Shown: positions 29,584 through 38,410 of the stretch, piece after piece
Numbering within the stretch: the first letter of the stretch is position 1
Layout: the number at the start of each line of letters is the position of its first letter
DNA from: Bradyrhizobium sp. AZCC 1693
Lineage (GTDB): Bacteria; Pseudomonadota; Alphaproteobacteria; Rhizobiales; Xanthobacteraceae
DNA length: 64,000 nucleotides
NCBI RefSeq assembly: GCF_036924745.1
Contig: NZ_JAZHSD010000001.1
Span: forward strand, 2,728,001 to 2,792,000
Direction: 5' to 3'
The notes under the pieces: model-generated
Told to the model about the DNA's origin: nothing
What the model saw: only the letters and a program-made list of their open reading frames with translations
Databases searched by the model: none
Program-made: the position numbers and the translations under genes

Positions 29584-30753
29584 CTACCGCGCGAAGGTCC
29601 GAATGGCGTGACGGACCGTCTCTGCGAAGTTTGTGGCGAAGGCCGCCACGCGGTCATCGTGGCCGGGAACGAAACTTCGAACAACCGGTGCCTCTGATCC
29701 CTGCGCGACCCGCATAAGATGATCCGCCAGGGTTGCAGGGTCATCTGCTCCGAAATAGCTCGCCGTACCGCCGGTCTGTTCGCGGTGGACGTCCAGGTCG
29801 GACAAAATCATCGGCACTCCAAACGATTTCGCTTCTTCAACGGTTGTGCTCCACCCTTCCGATCGGGACGGATTTATCAGACCGGTGCATGCTCGCAGCA
29901 ACGCGTAGACATGCGATATCGGAATCATTCCCAGATGACGGAAACGCCTTTCGAGCCCGCGATTGCGCACCCGCTCCATGACCTCATCGAAATAACCGCG
30001 CTCGCGCCGCTCTTCGGTGCTGCCCGATGCGCACACGACCGCCTCGCCCCCGCGCTCCGCCACGATGGCCAGCGCATCCACAACCACCTGATGGTTCTTG
30101 TGGGTGTAAAATTGATTCGGCAGGTAGAAGTATTTTTCGGGCAACTGGTACTGGGCGACGATCTCGGCCGGACTTGCGTTCAGGAACGCCGGCGACGGCC
30201 CGGTCGCGAAACGAACTACACAGACCTCGTTCTTCGCACCGGGATAGAATTTCCTGAAATCGCGATGCGAGCTTTCGCTGCTCAGCATGACGGTCCGTCC
30301 GGATGCGATCTGTATCCGGAAACCGGCTTCGCGACGCCATCGCGCTGTTGCCGGAAACAGCTGGGGCAGTCGTCGATGCTGAAAATCGGGAAACCAAGCC
30401 ACTGCCGGATAGGGCAGACGCCAGCCAAAGAAGCGGGCGGATTCGAAGACGGCATCGATGCGATGCGTCCGGAATTCTGCCGCCGCCTCGCGGTCCAGCC
30501 CCAGCGCCAGCGCGGCAGCCAGACCGGCCCGGCCCTCGAACGCCGCCGATCGCACCACCTCCACGCCCGGTATCGCCGCAAGCGGCGCAAGATCGGCTTC
30601 GTCGCCTGTCCCTGCAAACAGGACGGGAGTAAACTCTCCCAAGCGGAACTTGCTCAACGCTGCAAACAGATTGCTTTGATAGTTGTAGCCACCGGCCCAG
30701 ACCCGGCGGGGAATATGCGTGAACGCAAGACGCACCGGCACGCCCGGGTTCAC
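29584..30753 (-). CDS. Family 4-type glycosyltransferase
   Basis: 389 residues from a GTG in a GTGA overlap with the upstream epimerase gene; an ATG at 30774 would overlap by 25 bases. 'YLPNQFYTHKNHQVVVDAL' at mid-protein and 'PSRSEGWSTTVEEAKSFGVPMILSDLDVHREQ' near the C-terminus carry the Glu-x7-Glu nucleotide-sugar motif of retaining GT4 enzymes. The N-terminal 'AGGYNYQSNLF' is the acceptor-side glycine loop. The linkage formed is unknown. Confidence 0.85.
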   Translation of the reverse strand: MNPGVPVRLAFTHIPRRVWAGGYNYQSNLFAALSKFRLGEFTPVLFAGTGDEADLAPLAAIPGVEVVRSAAFEGRAGLAAALALGLDREAAAEFRTHRIDAVFESARFFGWRLPYPAVAWFPDFQHRRLPQLFPATARWRREAGFRIQIASGRTVMLSSESSHRDFRKFYPGAKNEVCVVRFATGPSPAFLNASPAEIVAQYQLPEKYFYLPNQFYTHKNHQVVVDALAIVAERGGEAVVCASGSTEERRERGYFDEVMERVRNRGLERRFRHLGMIPISHVYALLRACTGLINPSRSEGWSTTVEEAKSFGVPMILSDLDVHREQTGGTASYFGADDPATLADHLMRVAQGSEAPVVRSFVPGHDDRVAAFATNFAETVRHAIRTFAR

Positions 30754-31679
30754 CGGATCTGATCCTTGAACCACGACACATAATCCGCAAGACCCTGTTC
30801 AACCGGGATCTTCCAGTCAAAAGGCAGCGCGCGCGACATCGTGTCGTCCGACAGCAGACTTGCCGGGTCGCCGGCGCGAACGATGCCGGAATACTGCACG
30901 GAAATGCTCCCGCCCCAGCATTCTGCAAGGATCGCGGCAATCGTTGCCACGGTCGTTCCAATCGCGGATCCGCCGTTGATCACCTGAAAGGTCTCCACCT
31001 GCGGCCTTTCGTCGATCTCGACCAGCAGCCGAACAACATCACGGACATCGGTCCAGTCCCGCACCTCCGCGCCTGTGCCGCCCAGCACCAGCTTTCGCTC
31101 ACCGGCCTGCAGGCGCGAGCAGATGTCCCAGGGCAATTGCTTCCGCAAATTCGGCCCGTAGACCGAGAACAGCCGCGCCACCGTGCTGTGCAAGCCAAAG
31201 GTGACGGCGTAGCTTCGGCACAGCTGCTCCATCATCAGCTTGTGCTGCCCGTAGGGCGACATCGGAAGCGTTGCTGCATCCACTCCAATCGGCCCCTCGT
31301 GATCGGCGCCATAGACCGCCGCGCTCGACACGACGATCAAGCGGCAATCCTTGGCGGCGCTGCGCAGCCACTCCAGCAATCTGGCCGTGCTCGTAACGGT
31401 GCGCGAGAAGTCCTCAAACGGCTGCGCGATCGACAGCCCGACCGACGACCCGCCGGCCAGATGGAAAATCGTCGACGGCGGTCCGGAGCGTTCCGCAAGC
31501 GCGCTGAGATTGGCCGCATCGATCTCGCCGTTCAACCAATGCTCAAGGCCGATGCGATGCCTATCGGCGTCGCTGATTGCGCCGTGGCCGATGCCGTGAA
31601 CGCGGCAGCCCCGATCCGCCAGCACCCGAACGAGATGCCGACCGATAAAGCCATTGGCGCCGGTAACCCACACGTTCAT
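30750..31679 (-). CDS. NAD-dependent epimerase/dehydratase (sugar 4-reductase or epimerase)
   Basis: 309 residues of extended SDR: 'VWVTGANGFIGRHLVR' for the cofactor, 'FHLAGGSSVGLSI', catalytic Ser in 'IVVSSAAVYGADHEG', Tyr-xxx-Lys in 'MSPYGQHKLMMEQL' and 'ARLFSVYGPNLRKQL'. It could be a 4-epimerase or a 4-ketosugar reductase such as RMD, and sequence alone does not decide. The ATG at 31679 is preferred to a TTG nine bases upstream. Confidence 0.8.
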   Translation of the reverse strand: MNVWVTGANGFIGRHLVRVLADRGCRVHGIGHGAISDADRHRIGLEHWLNGEIDAANLSALAERSGPPSTIFHLAGGSSVGLSIAQPFEDFSRTVTSTARLLEWLRSAAKDCRLIVVSSAAVYGADHEGPIGVDAATLPMSPYGQHKLMMEQLCRSYAVTFGLHSTVARLFSVYGPNLRKQLPWDICSRLQAGERKLVLGGTGAEVRDWTDVRDVVRLLVEIDERPQVETFQVINGGSAIGTTVATIAAILAECWGGSISVQYSGIVRAGDPASLLSDDTMSRALPFDWKIPVEQGLADYVSWFKDQIR

Positions 31680-31748
31680 GCGCGGCAACGTGGTCGAACC
31701 TGTGGATTCGGGCTGCGCGACAGCAGCGCTTCATTAGCGATCATGATC

Positions 31749-32408
31749 CTAACGCTCATCGGGCGATAGCTCCCTCACGACAACCGCCGGATTGCCGGCC
31801 ACGATCGAATAAGCTGGAACGTCCTTGGTCACGACGGCTCCGGCGGCCACGATGCCTCCCTGCCCAACGGTGACCCCGCGCATGATGATTGCGCACGCTC
31901 CGATCCACGCGTCATCGCCAATCTTGATCGGCTTGTCGTCGAGAAAAATGTCTCTGGGATGGCCTCTGGTGAAAATCTGTCTCGCCTGGGCGTGACGCTC
32001 CGATGCTCGAATCGGATGGGTCAGATTGTCGAAAATATTAACCGAATGGGAAATCAGCACGCGATCGCCGATATCGATCGATGCTCCCGACCAGATGCGC
32101 GTGCCTGCTCCGACATAACACCACTCGCCGACCGAAATCCGCCCGCCGTGAGCAAAGATCATTAACTCACCCCTGACGTGCGAGTTCGCGCCGATCACGA
32201 TCTGGCTGCTGTCTCCCAGAGCATTCCTTATTCTCGCCGTATGGCTGAGGAAAGCGCCCGGCTCGAGCCGACACGTAGCCCGTCCGATCCATCGTTGAAT
32301 AATGAAATGAAGATTCACGCCATCGATCGTGCGAGCACAACGGCGTTTGAGTGCAGCGAATCCCTTTGGGTGTTGACTACCCTCCGACGTCAAATCGCTC
32401 GCGCCCAA
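31749..32408 (-). CDS. Left-handed beta-helix acyltransferase (hexapeptide family)
   Basis: 219 residues with hexapeptide turns, clearest in 'IVIGANSHVRGELMIFAHGG' and again in 'IKIGDDAWIGACAIIMRGVTVGQGGIVAAGAVVTKDVP', ending in the typical 'YSIVAGNPAVVVR'. The loop with 'LTHPIRASERH' between the two helix blocks supplies the catalytic-type His. Members O- or N-acetylate sugars with acetyl-CoA. It is a candidate to acetylate the 4-amino sugar made by the WecE-type enzyme or to O-acetylate the polymer. The start is uncertain (TTG at 32408 or GTG at 32318). Confidence 0.8.
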   Translation of the reverse strand: MGASDLTSEGSQHPKGFAALKRRCARTIDGVNLHFIIQRWIGRATCRLEPGAFLSHTARIRNALGDSSQIVIGANSHVRGELMIFAHGGRISVGEWCYVGAGTRIWSGASIDIGDRVLISHSVNIFDNLTHPIRASERHAQARQIFTRGHPRDIFLDDKPIKIGDDAWIGACAIIMRGVTVGQGGIVAAGAVVTKDVPAYSIVAGNPAVVVRELSPDER

Positions 32409-32489
32409 TGTGAGCCTCCAATCCGTCCCTTGCCAATCATGACGTCACCGGCGACCCGGCAATGCAGCATAGCTGTTTCATTTACGACG

Positions 32490-33578
32490 CTAAAGTCGCG
32501 CGACGATCGCTTGGAACAAGGACCATTGACGGTCCTTGCTATAGTCATCCCCGATAAGCCGTCGTCCGTCTTCGGCGATTCCCTGCACATTGCCCCAATT
32601 GCTTAGACATCGCTCAATTTGTCTTACACAGCTCTCGGCACTTTCATAAGTCAGCATCGTTTCTTCGTCTCGCAGTCCCGTCGGATAGTTGCCCTCGTCC
32701 GAGAGAAGCAGCGCTCCGCATCCGATGGCTTCGAAACAGCGCATATTGCCGCGATCCGGTCCCGCCATATCGATGGCGCCGTTCAATACGATCTTCGACT
32801 GCCCGATCAACTCATATAGCTGTCGTCCAAACACCGGCGGTCTGGCGATTTTGGCAATCGCCGGCGGACGCCTATGCTTTTGCAACGGCAACAAACGACC
32901 GATGTAACTTTCCGCAAGCCTGGTCAATCGGGATGCATCCAGACAATACACTATCTGTAATTTGTGGGCGAGAACGGCTATGTGCTCGAGGACTTTTGCA
33001 CGCGCAGAATGATGCCGGGAATACCCACCGACGAAAAGTACGTCAATCGGCCGTTCGCCGTGCCCGTATGCATTCATGACCGGATCAATCGCCGGTGCGA
33101 ACCACTCCGCCCCACAGCCTTTTTTGCGCCAAGACTCCAGGATCGAGGGGAAATTGCCGAGCACCGCGCCGTAAGCGGTCAGATCTGCTTGCCCAGACGG
33201 CGCCGCTCTCCAGCAAAGCGTTTTTCGAACGCATCCCGGCAGAGTCCGGACAAACGAACTGGGAAAGCGAACGGGATCGAGATTATAGAGAATCTCGGTT
33301 CGATGGTGTTCGATCTGAGCAAGCAGAATCTGTTCGAGAGATGATTTGTCGGGAAGTCCATTCTCTCGCGCCCATAGCCGTTGCATCCTCTCATCGTTGC
33401 CGCAGGCAAGGAATGCGGCCTCGTCTTTGTCCATCACCGGCTTGAGAAAGTGCAACGCTCCAAATCGGTCGTCCAGGAAGGCCTGATGACGCTCGGCAAA
33501 TGTCATTCCCGAAGGCGTCAGCCTGTTCAGATGAGTGACATAGGAGGGTGTAAGCCCGCAATTTTGAAACAGACGCAT
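32490..33578 (-). CDS. Glycosyltransferase (CgeB-like/GT1-type C-terminal domain)
   Basis: 362 residues. 'RPIDVLFVGGYSRHHSARAKVLEHIAV' around residue 180 and 'IVLNGAIDMAGPDRGNMRCFEAIGCGALLLSDE' near residue 290 match the C-terminal half of CgeB-like glycosyltransferases, whose Glu in 'RxFEAxxxGxLL' contacts the nucleotide sugar. The N-terminal half is divergent. The ATG at 33578 lies two bases after the asnB stop; further upstream codons lie inside asnB. It is probably the next step in the same repeat-unit assembly line. Confidence 0.7.
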   Translation of the reverse strand: MRLFQNCGLTPSYVTHLNRLTPSGMTFAERHQAFLDDRFGALHFLKPVMDKDEAAFLACGNDERMQRLWARENGLPDKSSLEQILLAQIEHHRTEILYNLDPVRFPSSFVRTLPGCVRKTLCWRAAPSGQADLTAYGAVLGNFPSILESWRKKGCGAEWFAPAIDPVMNAYGHGERPIDVLFVGGYSRHHSARAKVLEHIAVLAHKLQIVYCLDASRLTRLAESYIGRLLPLQKHRRPPAIAKIARPPVFGRQLYELIGQSKIVLNGAIDMAGPDRGNMRCFEAIGCGALLLSDEGNYPTGLRDEETMLTYESAESCVRQIERCLSNWGNVQGIAEDGRRLIGDDYSKDRQWSLFQAIVARL

Positions 33579-33580
33579 CG

Positions 33581-35419
33581 CTACGATACCCTTGCCAGCA
33601 TCCACTTCATATTCAGATACGGCCAAATGCGGCCGACTGATTCCCAATCCCATGTCTTCGACGATGTCAGACCGCTAACCGCCTTGCGCAAGCCTTGCTC
33701 GTCGACCAGTTCGGCAAACGCCGGCACCTTCTGATCGAGCAAGCCGGCGGTCCAGCCGGCCAGAGGTCCGTTGAGCCATTCGGGCATTGGCGAGTTGAAC
33801 CCCACCTTCCGGCGTCCCATGCGGATGGATTCCGGCATCAGGTCGGCCATCGCCCGCCGCGCAATCGCTTTGGAATAGCCATCGGAGAATTTGCACGTCT
33901 CCGGCAACGCCATGGTGTACGTCACCAGGCGCCAGTCCATGAATGGCATCCGGACCTCGATGCCGTGCGCCATCGACAGGCGGTCGAAGTTTCGCAGGAT
34001 GGTAGGCAGCACAGTGCTGTGAAACATCCCGTAGAGCCGCCGGTTCAATGGACCCCAGTCGCGCGGCAGCACGTCGGCGGCGGCGACCAGCGGAAGCTGG
34101 GCCGGAACGTCGCGCAGACCGCCGCGCAGGAAATAGTGCCCCCGGCGTTTGATCATCAGCGTCCGCAACAGATCGGCGCCTCGTCCAGCCAGCGTCGAAC
34201 CGGAAGCAAGTCCTGCGAGCAGGTTTCGCATCCGGAACATGCCCGATTGTCCCTCCTGAAGATAGGCTCCCATCAGTTCGTCCGCGCCATGGCCGTCCAG
34301 CGACACCGTCACGTCGTGACGCCTGAGTTCCCGATAGATCAACCAGGCGGCGCTTGGAAGTCCGATATAGACGTCATCATTGTCGTCGAGAATTCGATCG
34401 AGTTCGTTCAGCGCGTCGGCCTTCCCGATCTCGAGGAATGCAGGCACGACATCCGCCCAGGCCGCGGCCTCCTCGGCCATCGGCCGCTCGTCGTTCGAGG
34501 CGCCGGGAAATGTCGCAACGAAGGCATGGCGCCACGAGGTGCTGTCCCGCGGGCCCATACCGGCTTTTTCGTGCGCCGCCATGGTGCAGATCACTGCCGA
34601 CGAATCGAACCCTCCCGACAGACAGGTCCCGATCGGAACGTCGCTGCGCATTCGCAGCGCAACCGCATCCTGGAAAATCTCGCGAAAGCGCTCGACCCGT
34701 TCGGCTTCGGTGTTCGGGATTGCCGGCAGGTGATCCACCGTCCGCCACCAGCGCCGGATTTCCAACCTCCCTCGGCGCAACCACATGCAGTGACCGCCCT
34801 GCAGCCGGCGCACCTCCTGGCAAAGCGTCCGTTCGCTGCCCTCGACGCCAAAGGCATCGAGCATGAGCCGTCGCGCCACGTCGATGTCCAGCGAAGCATT
34901 GATCAGACCGCTTCGCACCAATGCGCGCTGCTCTGATGCAAAGACAAAGCGCTCCGATGTCAGCGCATATAATAGCGGCTTGATGCCGAAGCGGTCGCGC
35001 GCCAAAAACAATTCTTCGGTCTTGGTGTCGAAGATCGCCAGCGCCCACATTCCGTTGAAGCGCGTCAGCATGCCTTCCTGCCACGCCTGCCAGGCGGCCA
35101 GGATGACCTCCGTGTCGGACTGGCTGCGGAAAATCGCCCCCTGCGCCTCGAGCTCGCGCCGCAGTTCGAGGAAATTGTAGATCTCGCCGTTGAACACGAT
35201 CACATGGCGGCCGTCGCCGGAAACCATCGGCTGATAGCCCCCGTCGCCGGGATCGATGATTGCCAGCCGACGGTGGCCGAATGCCAGATTACGGTTCGCG
35301 CTGAACCAGCTTCCCTCGCCAAACGGCCCGCGATGCGCGACCAGGTTCGTCAGTCGCGAGATTTCCGCCGGTTCGACCGCGTTGCCGCGGAGGTTCACGA
35401 TGCCTGCAATTCCGCACAT
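33581..35419 (-). CDS. asnB: Glutamine-dependent asparagine synthetase-like amidotransferase
   Basis: 612 residues. The N-terminus 'MCGIAGIVNLRG' provides the Cys2 nucleophile of the class II glutaminase domain, followed by 'VAHRGPFGEGSW' and 'FNGEIYNFLELR'. The synthetase half has the ATP loop 'CLSGGFDSSAVI' and 'SLDGHGADELMGAY'. Besides making asparagine, AsnB-like proteins in O-antigen clusters (WbpS-like) amidate the carboxyl of sugar acids. Lying between a flippase and glycosyltransferases, a uronamide or nonulosonate amide role is plausible. Confidence 0.85.
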   Translation of the reverse strand: MCGIAGIVNLRGNAVEPAEISRLTNLVAHRGPFGEGSWFSANRNLAFGHRRLAIIDPGDGGYQPMVSGDGRHVIVFNGEIYNFLELRRELEAQGAIFRSQSDTEVILAAWQAWQEGMLTRFNGMWALAIFDTKTEELFLARDRFGIKPLLYALTSERFVFASEQRALVRSGLINASLDIDVARRLMLDAFGVEGSERTLCQEVRRLQGGHCMWLRRGRLEIRRWWRTVDHLPAIPNTEAERVERFREIFQDAVALRMRSDVPIGTCLSGGFDSSAVICTMAAHEKAGMGPRDSTSWRHAFVATFPGASNDERPMAEEAAAWADVVPAFLEIGKADALNELDRILDDNDDVYIGLPSAAWLIYRELRRHDVTVSLDGHGADELMGAYLQEGQSGMFRMRNLLAGLASGSTLAGRGADLLRTLMIKRRGHYFLRGGLRDVPAQLPLVAAADVLPRDWGPLNRRLYGMFHSTVLPTILRNFDRLSMAHGIEVRMPFMDWRLVTYTMALPETCKFSDGYSKAIARRAMADLMPESIRMGRRKVGFNSPMPEWLNGPLAGWTAGLLDQKVPAFAELVDEQGLRKAVSGLTSSKTWDWESVGRIWPYLNMKWMLARVS

Positions 35420-35422
35420 TCG

Positions 35423-36982
35423 TCAGATCGCCTTGATGGGCAGGAAGCGACCGGCGATGACGCGGAGATCCCGCCAGCAGGCCGCGCCGTAGGGGCCAGC
35501 CTGCGAAGCCGCGACCGCGACGACGAAGATGATACCGGCCACCAGCACATAGAGGCCCCCCACGTACCACCAGCCAAGCGCCTGGTCGAGTTGCGCGCTG
35601 CGGAAGCCATATCGCAACGCCAGTGCGGTTGCGATGCCGATCCCGATCGGCATCAGCACGAAGTGGATCAGACGCAACCACATACCGGTGAGGCTGAAAT
35701 GCCGGCGCAGCAGGATCACGACGGTGATCATTTGGGCGATCATGCCGATGCAGGCGCTCCATCCCGCCGCCTGCCATCCGAAATAGGGCAAGGCGATCGC
35801 GCTGGTCGCCAGCGTGAACACGCCCGTGAGCAGGGCGATCAAGGCATTCGAACTCGATCGCCCTTGCGCCAGAAGATAGAAAGCAAACACGTTCGAGCTC
35901 GATCCAAGTATGCCGGCGATCGACAGTATCACCAGCACGCGCTGGGCTTCGGCAGCCACTTCGGCGCCGGTCCACAGATGAAGCAACGGGCCTGCGACGG
36001 GGGTCAGGCCGCCAAGCGCACTCGCGGCGAGCACGTTGAGAATCCAGGAAGAGCGGAACAGCAGATCGGCCTTGCGATCGTCAGTTTCTTTTTGCAGCGC
36101 GCTGAAGAATGGGAAGAGAATTTCGCCGACCTTCAGCACGCCGATATACACGGCTTCTTCGAGCCGCTGCGCAATCGTGTAAAAACCGACGAACTGCGGC
36201 TGCAGTAAAGCTCCGAGCAAATAACGATCCGCCTGTGCCGCAATGAGCACACCGCCCTGCGCGGCCAGTTGCCAGCCACCCAGCTTGACCAGATTACCGA
36301 GCGCCCCGCGATCGATCGCCGGGCGCGCCATCCAATCGCCTATGACGCGTCGGGACCATCCGATGGCCAGAAGCAGGCTCGCCGCAAAACCCAGCGACTG
36401 ACAGCCGAGAAACGTCGAGGCCTGAGGCCAGCGCGGAATGAGCAGCACCATTGAGCATGTTGTAACCACGGTACTGATGATGCTGATCAAAGCAACGCTT
36501 CGATAGTCCTGCCGCGCCGTGAACAAGGCCAGAAAGACCACGGATAGGCACTGGCATAGCCATCCGGCGCTGGCCAGCGCAAATGCAAGCCCCAGATCAT
36601 CCGCTGACGGTCCACTTAAGTGAAATCCAAGGCGCGCAAGCGGTGCCCCGGTCAAAGTGAAGAGGATCACGATCGAGCTGCCTGTTGCCAATGCCAGCAT
36701 CACTGCCGTAGCGAACAGACGTCGCGCATCGTCGCGCCGGGACGGCTCCAGCCGCAGGGCGAGTTCCCGCGTCGTCGACAATGCCAGCGTGTTGCTGAAC
36801 GCCAACGCGGGCGCAACGCATGCGGTAACGAGACCCGCGACGCCGAACGCGGTGACGCCGAGGCGAAAGACCACGAACGGCAGCACGAGGAGATTGAGCG
36901 CCACAGCTACCGCAAAGGCGGCCGCGTTCCAGGCGGAATTACCCAGCACATCGGTCGAAGCTTTTCTTGACGTCACATCAGC
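35423..36982 (-). CDS. Polysaccharide flippase (Wzx/MVF superfamily), second of two
   Basis: 519 residues from the ATG at 36982 (an alternative at 37015 adds 11 charged residues). Twelve to fourteen helices are evident, beginning 'NSAWNAAAFAVAVALNLLVLPFV' and including 'GGWQLAAQGGVLIAAQADRYLLGALL', the conserved mid-protein helix pair of oligosaccharide flippases. It is the first gene of the reverse 37.0-29.6 kb operon. Its presence alongside the flippase at 17511 indicates that two different lipid-linked units are exported. Confidence 0.8.
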   Translation of the reverse strand, partial: ADVTSRKASTDVLGNSAWNAAAFAVAVALNLLVLPFVVFRLGVTAFGVAGLVTACVAPALAFSNTLALSTTRELALRLEPSRRDDARRLFATAVMLALATGSSIVILFTLTGAPLARLGFHLSGPSADDLGLAFALASAGWLCQCLSVVFLALFTARQDYRSVALISIISTVVTTCSMVLLIPRWPQASTFLGCQSLGFAASLLLAIGWSRRVIGDWMARPAIDRGALGNLVKLGGWQLAAQGGVLIAAQADRYLLGALLQPQFVGFYTIAQRLEEAVYIGVLKVGEILFPFFSALQKETDDRKADLLFRSSWILNVLAASALGGLTPVAGPLLHLWTGAEVAAEAQRVLVILSIAGILGSSSNVFAFYLLAQGRSSSNALIALLTGVFTLATSAIALPYFGWQAAGWSACIGMIAQMITVVILLRRHFSLTGMWLRLIHFVLMPIGIGIATALALRYGFRSAQLDQALGWWYVGGLYVLVAGIIFVVAVAASQAGPYGAACWRDLRVIAGRFLPIKAI

Positions 36983-37428
36983 CATCAGGCCATCGCACTC
37001 TTGCTTGGATCGCACATCTCATCACACCGAACCTGCGCGCAGAACCTTCCGGGGAAGCGCGACACGGATCAGCCAATTCGGCGCAACCGTCCGAGGGCCA
37101 AGAGCTCCCGGGGAACATGTCATACGGCCGAGGACAAGAAGCACAGGTGTAAGTCAGCCCGCGGAACGATCGGGGCGATTGCGAGAACCTTGATTTGCCC
37201 GTACCAACCCTCACTACAGGAGCCGCCGGAACGCCGCAATGCGCTCCACGTAAATCATTGAAAAATTGGGGTTAACTGCCCGGCGGATTCGTGCCGGCGG
37301 CCTTGCGGGTTGCCCGCAGCCGTAGCCAGCTCTTCTCGTCCCGGCGCGCCTTCCAGCTGAATGCATTTTGATATGCATGCCTACGCGTGTTAACGAGGCC
37401 TAGAATTGGGGAAAGCGAGCAAAGCACA
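36983..37428. other. Intergenic region between divergent flippase and rmlA genes
   Basis: About 446 bases without a convincing gene; short open frames here overlap and lack family character. It must contain promoters for both directions. Visible structure includes a perfect 6-bp hairpin with a 3-base loop (37304-37318, no T-run) and two ATGCAT palindromes six bases apart (37361-37378). Neither can be assigned a function. Confidence 0.5.
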
Positions 37429-38304
37429 ATGAATCGCAAGGGAATTATTCTCGCCGGCGGCCGAGGGACGAGGCTATACCCGCTGACGCTGGCGACGTCG
37501 AAGCAGCTATTGCCCGTCTACGACAAGCCCCTGATCTATTATTCGCTGACCACGCTGATGATGGCGGGCTTGCGCGAGATTCTGATCATTACGACGCCGG
37601 AGGAGATTGACCAGTTCAAGCTCCTGCTCGGCGACGGCAGGCAGTGGGGAATCGAGCTTGCTTTTGCGATTCAGCCCCATCCCGGCGGTATCGCGGAAGC
37701 GTTCCTGATCGGCAGGGATTTCCTGGCTGGTGGCTCATCGGCCCTCATCCTCGGCGACAATATTTTCTACGGCGACAATCTGCGGGCGTTGCTCCGCGAC
37801 TCCGCGAAACAGGCTCACGGCGCAACGGTGTTCGCTGCCTGGGTCGACGATCCCGAGCGGTATGGGGTGATCGAGTTCGGCCCCGCCTACCGGCCGTTGC
37901 GGATTGTCGAAAAGCCGAAAGCCCCGAAGTCCAACTACGCCGTGACCGGGCTCTATTTCTACGATGAGCGTGCCGTCGACATCGTACGCGAGATGAAGCC
38001 CTCCGCGCGCGGCGAACTTGAGATCACGGATGTCAACCAGTGGTACCTGGAGCGCGGCGATCTCTTTGCGAGAGCTTTCGGGCGCGGCTATGCTTGGCTC
38101 GATGCCGGCACGCATGAATCGCTGCTTGAGGCATCGCAGTTCATCCACATCGTTGAGAAACGTCAGGGCCTGAAGATTGCCTGTCCCGAGGAGATTGCCT
38201 TCACCCAGGGCTTCATCGATGCCGAGCAATTGCTTCGGCTTGCGGAGCCGTTGAAGCACACCGCGTATGGCCAATATCTCATCCGGCAGGCGCATATTTC
38301 TTAA
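37429..38304 (+). CDS. rmlA: Glucose-1-phosphate thymidylyltransferase
   Basis: 291 residues, the normal RmlA length, from the ATG at 37429 (a GTG at 37387 would add an unrelated 14-residue leader). 'IILAGGRGTRLYPLT', 'SKQLLPVYDKPLIYYSL', 'LILGDNIFYG', 'VEKPKAPKSNYAVTGLYFYD' and 'AWLDAGTHESLLEAS' are unmistakable. It produces dTDP-glucose for RmlB. Confidence 0.95.
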   Translation: MNRKGIILAGGRGTRLYPLTLATSKQLLPVYDKPLIYYSLTTLMMAGLREILIITTPEEIDQFKLLLGDGRQWGIELAFAIQPHPGGIAEAFLIGRDFLAGGSSALILGDNIFYGDNLRALLRDSAKQAHGATVFAAWVDDPERYGVIEFGPAYRPLRIVEKPKAPKSNYAVTGLYFYDERAVDIVREMKPSARGELEITDVNQWYLERGDLFARAFGRGYAWLDAGTHESLLEASQFIHIVEKRQGLKIACPEEIAFTQGFIDAEQLLRLAEPLKHTAYGQYLIRQAHIS

Positions 38305-38410
38305 GCTCGCGCGCCGCGCCAGACGTTGATTCCGGCAACGGAAACAGCCAGTTTGGCGGCGCCCTCAATCCGGTTTCGACACCACCTGCAAGGCCTGCAT
38401 CACCACAACG

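Noticed and set aside
33695..34936. Plus-strand frame of 413 codons
   Set aside because: Antisense to asnB, which has an intact catalytic Cys and ATP loop.
37304..37318. Perfect 6-bp hairpin as a terminator
   Set aside because: No T-run follows on either strand and no gene ends here.
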